From the NCBI GenBank assembly GCA_028532915.1, contig JAQQAI010000089.1, positions 248,001 to 312,000 on the forward strand: a stretch of DNA of 64,000 bases, given 5' to 3'. This stretch comes from Sphaerochaetaceae bacterium. Lineage in GTDB: Bacteria; Spirochaetota; Spirochaetia; Sphaerochaetales; Sphaerochaetaceae. Below, in pieces: positions 49,824-57,883 of the stretch. Below the pieces are notes generated by a model. It was not told the origin of the DNA. It saw only the letters and a list, made by a program, of their open reading frames with translations, and searched no databases. A program made the translations under genes and the position numbers. Each line of letters starts with the position of its first letter. The stretch's first letter is position 1.

Positions 49824-52280
49824 TTATACACCAGATTCGAGCTGACGGGTAAATTCTCCGTCACTCAGATTTCTCACTATCTTCCTGTTTGCGATCGGAA
49901 GAACCTGCTGATGAATCGCATCGATGATCGAATCAACCTGCGGGAAGTAATATTCTTCCATCTCGGCAGGCGGGGTTATCCAGTTACGTGAACCGATGAC
50001 TACAGGTGGAGCATCAAGGTAATCGAAAGCGAGCCGTGAGAGATTCGCCGCGACAGTCTGAAGATAGCTTCCTCTTTCGCTGCTGTCGGTCACCAGGACG
50101 GTCTTGCCTGTCTTCTTGATCGATTCGATGAGAAGATCGTATTTGAGAGGATTGATCCATCTCAGATCGATGACTTCTGCTTCAAGGCCGTATTCTTCTT
50201 TCAGTCTCTTCTGTGCCTTCATACAGGTGTACAGTGACGGCCCGAGGGCTATCAGAGTGACATCCTTTCCGTCCACTCTCTTGACCGGTTCTCCTTCAGG
50301 AATCTCATAGTAGCCTTCAGGAACACCTTCTTTGACAAACTGTTCGCCGATACCGTAGAGTTTCTGGCTTTCGAAGAACACAACAGGGTCGGTTCCTCTG
50401 AGTGCTCCATTCAACATACCTTTCACATCATATGGGGTTGCAGGATACATCGCCTTCAGTCCGGGAACCGATGCGACCATGCTTGTCCATTCCTGAGAGT
50501 GCTGAGCACCGTATTTATTACCAACGGAGACACGCAGTACCAGAGGCATCTTCAGGACACCGGCTGACATCGACTGCCATTTGGGCATCTGGTTGAACAC
50601 CTCATCTCCTGCACATCCGAGGAAGTCGCAATACATCAGTTCAACTACAGCACGGCCACCGCTGAGTGCGTAGCCGACACCGGATCCGACGATGGCTGAT
50701 TCGCTGATGGGAGAGTTGAAGAACCTGTGGTATGGAAGAAGTTCGGTCAATCCGCGGTAGCAGGCGAAAGCTCCGCCCCAGTCGCGGTGGTCTTCACCGT
50801 AGGCGATCATGGTCGGGTCCTGAACGAACCTGTAGGCCATAGCCTCGAATACCGCATCACGGTACTGGTATTGTCTGCTTGCCGAAAGTTCTTTGCCGTT
50901 TTCGTCGAAAGCGTACCGGCTTCTTCTGCTGATCTGTTTCACCCTCGCGTTATCTTCGAGTTTCTCGAGCAGCTCGACCTCTCTGTCGTCAAGAGCAGGA
51001 GCATTGCCGTTGCTGAACATGACGCTCTCGATAAAATCGCCATCAACCATCGGAGAGAGCTTCTCATCGACAGTGATGCTCAAGGCCGTCTTGAGTTTAC
51101 CGAGGACTTTCTGCTGCATCTTCTCGAGCTCTTCTTCGGTGGTCACTTTGTTATCTACAAGATATTTGCCGTAGGCATGAATCGGATCTTGAGCCTTGAA
51201 CGCCTCGAGCTCCTCTTTTGTGCGGTATGTCATTGCATCTGAAGGAGAGTGACCGCTGAAACGGTATGTCAGAGTATCCATGAGAACTGGACCTTCACCT
51301 TTGAGAAGGATCTCTTTCTTCCGGGCTGTCGCATCTGCGACGGCCAGCGGATTGAAACCGTCAACACGTTCCGAATGCATGTTCTGGGGATTGACTCCGG
51401 CACCGAGGCGGGCAGCCATACCGAAACCTGATGTCTCACCTACAGGCTGTCCGCCCATGGCATAGAGGTTGTCGAATACGTTGATCATATAGGGAGGTGC
51501 ACCCTTGTTGTCTTCCCACAGAGTTTTGTACTGGTCCATCGTGGACATGTTCATCGCTTCCCATACAGGACCGCGGGCCAGAGAGCCGTCACCGATGTTG
51601 GCTATGACGATCCCTTTCTTTCTGTTGACTTTCTTGTAGAGAGCCGAACCGAAAGCGATCGTACCGCTTCCTCCGACGATCGCATTGTTGGGCATCGATC
51701 CGAAGGGAGCGAAGAAGGTATGCATGGAACCGCCCAGACCTTTAGAAAAACCTGTGGATTTCGCATAGATTTCGGCAAGTGTACCGTAGATGATGAAGTT
51801 CTGAGCCAGATCTTTTATTGAATCACCATCAAAGTTCTCTTTTACGACCTTATAGGTCTCACCGTTCATGAATTCTTTCATGATGGTCTCTATCTTCTCA
51901 TCATCCATCTTGTCGATTGCCGAAAGACATTTTGCAAGGATCTCTCCGTGAGACCGGTGGGAACCGAAAATATAGTCTTCAGGATCGAGATTCATCGCCT
52001 GACCGACTGCAGCGCTTTCCTGGCCTGCAGAAAGGTGGGCAGGCCCTTTATGATTATAGGAGATCCCCTGATAGACACCTTCCTTCTTGATGGAGTCCAG
52101 CATCGTCTCGAACTCTCTGATGACGACCATATCATAATAGACTTTGATCAGTCGATCTTTGCCGTATCGTTTGAGTTCTTTTTTGATATCGCTTACATAC
52201 TGGTTGACCGGAATCTCTCCGAGGTCAACGACCTCTTTCTCTCTAATCTGTTTTGGGTCAAATGATATTTTCTTAGCCAT
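49824..52280 (-). CDS. Pyruvate dehydrogenase E1, fused alpha and beta subunits
   Basis: 818 aa from MAKKISFDPKQIREKE (ATG 52280, AGGAG upstream). Residues about 50-430 are E1 alpha with GPAHLSAGQESAAVG, FGSHRSHGEILAKC and the TPP motif IGDGSLARGPVWEAMNMS. Residues about 480-800 are E1 beta with IAYGEDHRDWGGAFACYRGL, NSPISESAIVGSGVGYAL and HSQEWTSMVASVPGLKAMYP. The fused form is known in Bacteroidota, Chlamydiae and spirochaetes. It overlaps nothing but starts 13 nt after the lpdA stop. Decarboxylates pyruvate (a branched-chain or acetoin substrate cannot be excluded). Confidence 0.9.
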   Translation of the reverse strand: MAKKISFDPKQIREKEVVDLGEIPVNQYVSDIKKELKRYGKDRLIKVYYDMVVIREFETMLDSIKKEGVYQGISYNHKGPAHLSAGQESAAVGQAMNLDPEDYIFGSHRSHGEILAKCLSAIDKMDDEKIETIMKEFMNGETYKVVKENFDGDSIKDLAQNFIIYGTLAEIYAKSTGFSKGLGGSMHTFFAPFGSMPNNAIVGGSGTIAFGSALYKKVNRKKGIVIANIGDGSLARGPVWEAMNMSTMDQYKTLWEDNKGAPPYMINVFDNLYAMGGQPVGETSGFGMAARLGAGVNPQNMHSERVDGFNPLAVADATARKKEILLKGEGPVLMDTLTYRFSGHSPSDAMTYRTKEELEAFKAQDPIHAYGKYLVDNKVTTEEELEKMQQKVLGKLKTALSITVDEKLSPMVDGDFIESVMFSNGNAPALDDREVELLEKLEDNARVKQISRRSRYAFDENGKELSASRQYQYRDAVFEAMAYRFVQDPTMIAYGEDHRDWGGAFACYRGLTELLPYHRFFNSPISESAIVGSGVGYALSGGRAVVELMYCDFLGCAGDEVFNQMPKWQSMSAGVLKMPLVLRVSVGNKYGAQHSQEWTSMVASVPGLKAMYPATPYDVKGMLNGALRGTDPVVFFESQKLYGIGEQFVKEGVPEGYYEIPEGEPVKRVDGKDVTLIALGPSLYTCMKAQKRLKEEYGLEAEVIDLRWINPLKYDLLIESIKKTGKTVLVTDSSERGSYLQTVAANLSRLAFDYLDAPPVVIGSRNWITPPAEMEEYYFPQVDSIIDAIHQQVLPIANRKIVRNLSDGEFTRQLESGV

Positions 52281-52293
52281 TTTCTTTTTTCTC

Positions 52294-53646
52294 CTATAAA
52301 TTATGTGCAAGCGAAACGATAGTGTCTTTCATGACTTCCGAGACACTAGGGTGCGGATACACGATCTGGGCTACTTCATTAACTCTTAATTCACTTTCAA
52401 TGATGACTGCAGCACTGTGGATCATCTCACTGCTGTAGGGACCTATCAGCTGTATACCGAGGATGATGGAAGTTGCCGCATCGACGACAATCTTGCATAA
52501 TCCTGCAGCACGTTTTCCATTCTCCGCCAGGAAGCGTCCGTTCGAACGCATCTGGGTCGAAACGACTTTAACGTCGATATTCTTATCTTTCGCCTCCTGC
52601 TCGGTCAGACCGCAGCCTGCGACCTCCGGAAGACTGTATACGGCCCACGGAATCGCATGATAGCGCATTCTGTCTTTCTTATCCCCGTAGAGGTTGTTCA
52701 CGGCCACATCGGCCTGTCTGGATGCACTGTGGGCAAGAAGCGATTTTCCATTAACATCCCCGATGGCGTAGATATTGGGAACCGAAGTGGCCATAGTATC
52801 ATCCACGACCACCCTGTTGCGGTCGATCTTGAGCTTCAGCGGCTCCAGATTGGCGACATTCGGTCGTCTTCCCACACTCATCAATACCATATCGGCCGCT
52901 ACGGATTTCTCTTCACCTTTCCTGTCGGTGTAATAGACGTTCTTTTCATCTATTCTTGTCACCTTGGCTTCGAGATTGAACGTCACATCCTTCATCTCAC
53001 GGCGAAGAAGTTTTGCGATCTCTTTATCCGCCATAGGAATGATCTCGTCGAGCATTTCTATGACTGTTACCTTCACGCCCAGTGTCGAGAACAGGGAGGC
53101 GAACTCCACACCGATGACACCTCCACCGATGACGGCCAGAGAAGAGGGAAGCTTCTCAACCGAAAGGATCTCGGTGCTCGTGACAACATGGTCAAGATCA
53201 TGTCCGGGAATCGGAATGACTACCGAAGAGGAACCGGTGGCGATGATGATCGATTCGGCGGCAAATTCTTCCCCGTTCACCAGCACATGCTGCTGAGAGT
53301 TGAAGGAGGCTTCTCCGAAGACCACATCAACCTTTGCACTTTTCATCAGAAACTCGATTCCTTTTTTAAGAGTATCGATCGTATCCTGCTTCCATGCCAT
53401 AGCAGCGGCGAGGTCGAACGAGACATCCTTGACTATTACACCCTTCTTCTCGGAGTCCATCGCATGTTCGTACAATTTGGCACTGTTGAGAAGGCTCTTT
53501 GTGGGGATGCAACCCCAGTTCGTACACACACCGCCCAGAGCATCTTTTTCGATGAGAAGGACCTTCTTTCCCATCTCACCTGCTTTGTGAGCCGCGACGT
53601 ATCCGCCGGGGCCTGATCCGACGACTATCAAATCATATTCTTTCAT
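52294..53646 (-). CDS. lpdA: Dihydrolipoyl dehydrogenase (E3)
   Basis: 450 aa from the ATG at 53646 after AAGGAG. FAD-binding LIVVGSGPGGYVAAHKAGEM, redox-active disulfide GGVCTNWGCIPTKSLL, second Rossmann fold LAVIGGGVIGVEFASLF, AIGDVNG and the C-terminal interface with the active-site His-Glu near YPHPSVSEVM. Reoxidises the lipoyl arm of E2 with NAD. Fifteen nt after E2. Confidence 0.95.
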   Translation of the reverse strand: MKEYDLIVVGSGPGGYVAAHKAGEMGKKVLLIEKDALGGVCTNWGCIPTKSLLNSAKLYEHAMDSEKKGVIVKDVSFDLAAAMAWKQDTIDTLKKGIEFLMKSAKVDVVFGEASFNSQQHVLVNGEEFAAESIIIATGSSSVVIPIPGHDLDHVVTSTEILSVEKLPSSLAVIGGGVIGVEFASLFSTLGVKVTVIEMLDEIIPMADKEIAKLLRREMKDVTFNLEAKVTRIDEKNVYYTDRKGEEKSVAADMVLMSVGRRPNVANLEPLKLKIDRNRVVVDDTMATSVPNIYAIGDVNGKSLLAHSASRQADVAVNNLYGDKKDRMRYHAIPWAVYSLPEVAGCGLTEQEAKDKNIDVKVVSTQMRSNGRFLAENGKRAAGLCKIVVDAATSIILGIQLIGPYSSEMIHSAAVIIESELRVNEVAQIVYPHPSVSEVMKDTIVSLAHNL

Positions 53647-53661
53647 CACCTACTCCTTAGA

Positions 53662-55011
53662 TTATAATGCAAGCATCAGGTCGATCGAGGCGATATTGTT
53701 CACTAGAGCCTTCATGAACCGGGCTCCGGGAGCACCGTCGACCGCCATATGGTTCACCGTCAGTGACAGGGCTATATGAGGAACGAACGAGACATCGTCT
53801 CCCCCTTTTCCTACGGGTCTCAGCGAAATACCGCCGACTCCGAGTATCGCGACTTCCGGTATATTGATCACCGGAGTGAACGAATCGATTCCGAGGGCGC
53901 CGAGATTGGTCACCGTAAAGGTCGAACCGCTGAGTTCATCCATTTGAGCCTTACCGTCGATCGCCTTCTGTGCGAGACGTTTAGCTTCCGAACTCAACTC
54001 GCGCAATGAACGCAGAGAAGCGAAGGGGATGACCGGAACCAGAAGGCCCTTGGGTGTGTCGACTGCACATCCGAGATGCACATGCTCGAACTCGACGATC
54101 TTGTCTCCCAGGTAATGAGCGTTCAACGCGGGGAACTGCTGCAGTGTTTTCGCGACTGCGAACATCACCATATCGTTCAGCGTGACATTCTGCAGTTCAA
54201 GAGCGGGATCACTGTTTTTACATCTGGCTCTCAGAGCCATCAGTGATGTGGCATCTGCATAACTTGTCATGGTGAACTGCGCTGTCGTGGCAAGGGATTC
54301 GCCCATTCTCTGGGCAGTGACCTTTCTGACTCCTTTGACCGGAATCTCCCTGACCTCCCCGGGGAAGGCAAGCGATGAAGTTTCAGCAGCAGTGTCGCCG
54401 GAATGTTTCAACAGATCCTTGAGAAGGATTCTTCCGCCGATCCCGCTTCCCTGAGGCGGAGCAAAACCGTCACCGTTGACGATGGCTTCTTTTGCAGCCG
54501 GTGATATCGAAGGATATTGAGCTGAATAGGCCAGCACATCACGTTCGATGATTCTTCCTTTCGGTCCGCTGGGTTGTACAGATGAGAGAGGCACTCCATG
54601 ATCCTGAGCGGCATGCCTGGCTCTAGGTGAGGCAAAAAGTTCATCCGACTCATTGACAGTCCTGACCGGTTCGGCAGGATTTTTCTGCACGGCGACCTCT
54701 TCCTTTTCTGCCTTTTGAGGTGCACTTTCCTCAATTCCCTCTTTTTTGGGAGTGGAAATCTCCACCTTCTCCCCTTTTTCACCGACGATCATCATAGGAG
54801 ACATGACGGGAACTTCATCCCCGACTTCATATAATAAGGCAAGGACAGTTCCGTCTGCACTCGATTCCACCTCGATGGTAGACTTATCTGTTTCCGCTTC
54901 GCATACGACATCTCCGGCAGAAACGGTGTCTCCAACGGCAACTCTCCATTCGAGAATGATACATGCTTCAACAGAATTCCCTTGTTTCGGCATTACAACT
55001 TCTACAGCCAT
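53662..55011 (-). CDS. Dihydrolipoyl acyltransferase (E2) with two tandem subunit-binding-like domains
   Basis: 449 aa. Lipoyl domain 1-77 with the modified lysine K43 in ETDKSTIEVESS. A Lys/Glu linker follows, then a peripheral subunit-binding domain FASPRARHAAQDHGV...GPKGRIIERDVL (about 127-162). A second similar segment SPAAKEAIVNGDGF...GIGGRILLKDLLKHS (about 172-208) precedes the catalytic domain 215-449 ending NHMAVDGAPGARFMKA with the HxxxDG active site. GGGAG precedes the ATG. It follows the DeoR gene by 12 nt. Confidence 0.9.
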   Translation of the reverse strand: MAVEVVMPKQGNSVEACIILEWRVAVGDTVSAGDVVCEAETDKSTIEVESSADGTVLALLYEVGDEVPVMSPMMIVGEKGEKVEISTPKKEGIEESAPQKAEKEEVAVQKNPAEPVRTVNESDELFASPRARHAAQDHGVPLSSVQPSGPKGRIIERDVLAYSAQYPSISPAAKEAIVNGDGFAPPQGSGIGGRILLKDLLKHSGDTAAETSSLAFPGEVREIPVKGVRKVTAQRMGESLATTAQFTMTSYADATSLMALRARCKNSDPALELQNVTLNDMVMFAVAKTLQQFPALNAHYLGDKIVEFEHVHLGCAVDTPKGLLVPVIPFASLRSLRELSSEAKRLAQKAIDGKAQMDELSGSTFTVTNLGALGIDSFTPVINIPEVAILGVGGISLRPVGKGGDDVSFVPHIALSLTVNHMAVDGAPGARFMKALVNNIASIDLMLAL

Positions 55012-55023
55012 CTTAATACTCCC

Positions 55024-55776
55024 TTATACAATTATTAATTTTATTCCTAATCCCTCGATCTCTTTTACTGCCGAATCTACCAGATTCGAATCGGTAATCA
55101 GAACATCGATATCTTCCAATGAGCATATTCTCACAAAACCTATCTGATTGAATTTGGTGGAATCTGCCACCACGACCTTGGTGGTAGCCTGACTACACAT
55201 CCGGCGTACGATCTCGGCATTTTCGGTAAGAGGTGTGGTAAGGCCATGAGTGAGAGAGAATCCGTCGGTTCCGGCAAAGGTTATTCCCACATGATACTGC
55301 TCCAGCTGTGCCAATGTGAGAGGACCGACGAGAGCTTCGGCGGAAGGACGAAACTCTCCACCTACCATCGTAAGTGAAATATTGGGGTTCCCTCTCACAT
55401 AGGCTGAAAGGAGTGTCGAATTCGTAACGATCTGCACATCTCTTTTCCCGTACAGATACTTCGCGATGAAAGCGCTCGTCGTCCCGTTGGTGATCATGAT
55501 CTTGTCGCCGTCGGAAATCATCTGGGCTGCAGCCTGTGCAATTCTCTTTTTCGTCTCGATGTTGCTGGACTGCTTTTCCATGAAAGTGGGATGATAGGCG
55601 ACCATGGCCGAACCGTGCGAACGGTTGATGACTCCCTTGGTCTCAAGCGAACGGAGGTCACTTCGTATGGTGACCGCAGAAACTCCCAGACTGCTGCTGA
55701 GCTGATTAACTGACAGCTCGCCATCCTGAACCAATAGAGCAATGATCTGTTCTTCCCTGTTTGACAATCCTACCAT
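55024..55776 (-). CDS. DeoR-family transcriptional regulator
   Basis: 250 aa from the ATG at 55776 (a GTG two codons earlier is possible). N-terminal HTH: SNREEQIIALLVQDGELSVN, LGVSAVTIRSDLRSLETKGV and the wing NRSHGSAM. The C-terminal sugar-phosphate-isomerase-like effector domain has KIMITNGTTSAFIAKYL, MVGGEFRPSAEALVGPLTL and FAGTDGFSLTHGLTTPLTEN. Such regulators sense phosphorylated sugars. First gene of the unit with PDH and sugar genes; iterons over its promoter suggest self-control. Confidence 0.92.
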   Translation of the reverse strand: MVGLSNREEQIIALLVQDGELSVNQLSSSLGVSAVTIRSDLRSLETKGVINRSHGSAMVAYHPTFMEKQSSNIETKKRIAQAAAQMISDGDKIMITNGTTSAFIAKYLYGKRDVQIVTNSTLLSAYVRGNPNISLTMVGGEFRPSAEALVGPLTLAQLEQYHVGITFAGTDGFSLTHGLTTPLTENAEIVRRMCSQATTKVVVADSTKFNQIGFVRICSLEDIDVLITDSNLVDSAVKEIEGLGIKLIIV

Positions 55777-55797
55777 ATCCACTTCTCTTTACAAATT

Positions 55798-55843
55798 CTT
55801 TCTATATGCTTTCGATTATATTTCATTATACTTTCATTTACAA
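55798..55843 (-). promoter_or_regulatory. DeoR-operon promoter with four 11-bp phased CTTTC repeats
   Basis: Minus-strand promoter TTGTAA (55838-55843), 17-bp spacer, TATAAT (55815-55820). On the plus strand CTTTC, CTTTC, ATTTC, CTTTC start at 55798, 55809, 55820 and 55831, an exact 11-bp period, covering the region from the spacer to past the start of transcription. DeoR-family proteins such as AgaR and GlpR use CTTTC/TTTCG direct repeats, so this is a good candidate operator. Confidence 0.75.
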
Positions 55844-55940
55844 GTCTTTTCTTCATCGTTTTTCATCAGATTCCAATTTTCCCTTCGAATCTTGTCAAAA
55901 CCTCCCAGAGTCTATAGTGTAGAGTGAATGGAGAGCCATT

Positions 55941-56297
55941 ATGCCTATACTTGTACAGATTTTGCTTTTTTCAATCGTCGGTCTGGCAGGAGTCGCGTTA
56001 TCAAACATCCTTCCGATCCCTTTTCCCGCTTCGATCCTTTCGATGGTCATCCTTTTTCTGCTCCTTCTTTTCAGGATCATCAGGAAAGAGGACGTGAAGG
56101 GAGTTTCCACGACTCTGGTGAACAATATGGGACTCTTTTTCATCGTACCTGCCATATCGATTGTGAAATATATCGACACGATAGGTGATAATCTGATCTA
56201 TTTCCTTCTGATATCAATCATTGCGACGATCACTACATTCATAGCAAGCACTCTATCGATAAAACTCGCCATCAGATTTCTCAAGAGGGTAAAATAA
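55941..56297 (+). CDS. lrgA: LrgA/CidA-family membrane protein, probable pyruvate facilitator subunit
   Basis: 118 aa with four hydrophobic helices: IPFPASILSMVILFLLLLF and FFIVPAISIVKYID are the LrgA hallmarks. GGAGAG lies 6 nt before the ATG. LrgA/B homologues were first called holin/antiholin-like; B. subtilis PftAB and S. mutans LrgAB move pyruvate. Divergent from the DeoR-PDH operon. One nt separates it from lrgB. Confidence 0.85.
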   Translation: MPILVQILLFSIVGLAGVALSNILPIPFPASILSMVILFLLLLFRIIRKEDVKGVSTTLVNNMGLFFIVPAISIVKYIDTIGDNLIYFLLISIIATITTFIASTLSIKLAIRFLKRVK

Positions 56298-56298
56298 T

Positions 56299-56979
56299 AT
56301 GGAACAGTTGACAGCGACGCCATTCTTCGGTCTGAGCCTTACCATAACAACCTTCATGGCAGGACGCTTTCTCGCGAGGAGAATACGGCTTGCCATTGCA
56401 AACGAGATGATCATTGCGATCCTTCTGTGTCTTGCCGTCATGTACATTTTCGACATCAGAGTCGAACAGTATATTCAAAGCAGTGCGGCCCTTAATTTCA
56501 TGATCATTCCGGCAACCATAGCTCTTGCCTATCAGGTATATGAGCAGATATCCTACGTGAAAGCCTATCTCCTACCGCTTCTTGTAGGGACGATCGTAGG
56601 GTCCGCCGTTTCGATCGGTTCGGTGCTGCTCCTTCTCAGGATCTTCCCTCTTCCAGATATTCTCGGCCGATCACTGATTCCGAAATCTGTAACCACTGCG
56701 ATAGCGATGGAGGTGAGCACACTTCTCGGTGGCGAACCTTCGATCACGATACTGGCCGTGGTGTTCACGGGTTTCACCGGAATTCTGATCAATCCATTCC
56801 TCATAAAAGTACTCAAGGTGAAAGACCCGGTGGTCACGGGGCTCGGGTTCGGCATCAGTGCTCACGTGATAGGAACCGCGAAAGCTTTCGAATATGGTAA
56901 GGTCGAAGGAGCTATGGCATCAATCGCGATCTTCTTCACCGGGGTCGCCACGGTTGTGTTCTCGCTACTGCTCATCTAA
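56299..56979 (+). CDS. lrgB: LrgB/CidB-family membrane protein, probable pyruvate facilitator subunit
   Basis: 226 aa, about six to seven helices. Family signature LIPKSVTTAIAMEVSTLLGG, followed by VVFTGFTGILINPFLIKVLK and the conserved GFGISAHVIGTAKAFEYG. Acts with LrgA. The 3' end overlaps the AraC gene tail-to-tail by 15 nt. Confidence 0.92.
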   Translation: MEQLTATPFFGLSLTITTFMAGRFLARRIRLAIANEMIIAILLCLAVMYIFDIRVEQYIQSSAALNFMIIPATIALAYQVYEQISYVKAYLLPLLVGTIVGSAVSIGSVLLLLRIFPLPDILGRSLIPKSVTTAIAMEVSTLLGGEPSITILAVVFTGFTGILINPFLIKVLKVKDPVVTGLGFGISAHVIGTAKAFEYGKVEGAMASIAIFFTGVATVVFSLLLI

Positions 56980-57795
56980 AAGTATCTGATGCTGAGGACC
57001 GATCTTCTGCAGGTAGTTGCGCCGGTAGTAGGTCGGAGCAAGACCGGTTTTCGCTTTGAACTGTTTTGAGAAATGGAACTCACTCGAAAATGACAGAGTA
57101 GCAGCTATTTCCTTTATCGACAGCTCCGTACAGGTCAGCAGCGCGCTGGCAGCCTCGATTTTCAATTTCATATAATACTTCATCGGCGTCTGATGCATCC
57201 GCTCTCCGAACAGTCTGATGAAGTAGCTTTCGGTAAGATGAAGCTCACTAGCAAGTTCGGAAAGTGTCAGATTTGCCATCACATTCTTCTGCATGATCCT
57301 TAGGGCCTTCTCGAGATGTCTTGACTCATTGTCGTTATTCAGTCCCTTCCTTCCGTCCTGCACCTGATACAACAGTGATGCGATCTGGTGACAGGCCGAC
57401 TGATGCCGGTTGTATGAAGAAGAGAGAGCCTTCTCCTTGATCTCCTCGAAAAAGAACCGGTAGTTGGTACCGATATGATAGGGTGAATTCGCCTGCTGCT
57501 GTTCGAACAGGGAAGTAAGTGCCGTCTCGTTCTTTGAAAGTCTCAGAAGTATCGCATAATAGGTTATGGGATTTGAAGAACTCGCTTTTATCGTATGGAC
57601 AATCTGAGGCAGAGAGACGAACATAGTACCGGGGCTTATGGTGTAGCTAGTACGATTATTGATAAATTGCCCGTCACCTCCGAGAAAGTAATGAATCTCA
57701 TACTCATCTTCTTTGTGAGCATGAGTTCGCCCGTGCCATTTGAGTTCATTCTGATTCTTCATCTGATAAACAAAAACTGCGTCGACAATTTTCAT
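56965..57795 (-). CDS. AraC-family regulator, probable xylose regulator
   Basis: 276 aa. N-terminal cupin sensor (THAHKEDEYEIHYFLGGDGQ and SYTISPGTMFVSLPQIVHT). The C-terminal double HTH runs from about residue 170: LTLSELASELHLTESYFIRL with FGERMHQTPMKYYMKLKIEA, then IKEIAATLSFSSEFHFSKQF and TGLAPTYYRR. Divergent from xylB with a 79-nt gap bearing an inverted repeat, so xylBA control is the likely job. Confidence 0.88.
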   Translation of the reverse strand: MKIVDAVFVYQMKNQNELKWHGRTHAHKEDEYEIHYFLGGDGQFINNRTSYTISPGTMFVSLPQIVHTIKASSSNPITYYAILLRLSKNETALTSLFEQQQANSPYHIGTNYRFFFEEIKEKALSSSYNRHQSACHQIASLLYQVQDGRKGLNNDNESRHLEKALRIMQKNVMANLTLSELASELHLTESYFIRLFGERMHQTPMKYYMKLKIEAASALLTCTELSIKEIAATLSFSSEFHFSKQFKAKTGLAPTYYRRNYLQKIGPQHQILLDEQ

Positions 57796-57831
57796 ATGTC
57801 AATTATATACATGTGTAGACAATTTTGTCTA
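57784..57831. promoter_or_regulatory. Operator-like repeats between the AraC gene and xylB
   Basis: TAGACAA-TT-TTGTCTA (57816-57831) is a perfect inverted repeat. GACAATTTT occurs twice in direct orientation (57784-57792, over the AraC start, and 57818-57826), 34 bp apart. AraC proteins commonly bind direct half-sites, so these are candidate sites. Confidence 0.5.
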
Positions 57832-57846
57832 TTTTTATTTTCACCT

Positions 57847-57866
57847 GTCTCCTCCATTATGGAGAC
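57847..57866 (+). promoter_or_regulatory. Leader stem-loop just before the xylB ribosome-binding site
   Basis: GTCTCC (57847-57852) and GGAGAC (57861-57866) pair with an 8-nt loop; the AGGAG SD of xylB begins 4 nt later. The right arm itself resembles an SD. It may shape translation or be chance. Confidence 0.35.
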
Positions 57867-57883
57867 GATAGGAGATGTACGAG

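Noticed and set aside
52657-53616. Open frame of 319 codons antisense to lpdA
   Set aside because: Shadow of a conserved coding region, His/Arg-rich nonsense composition, no SD.
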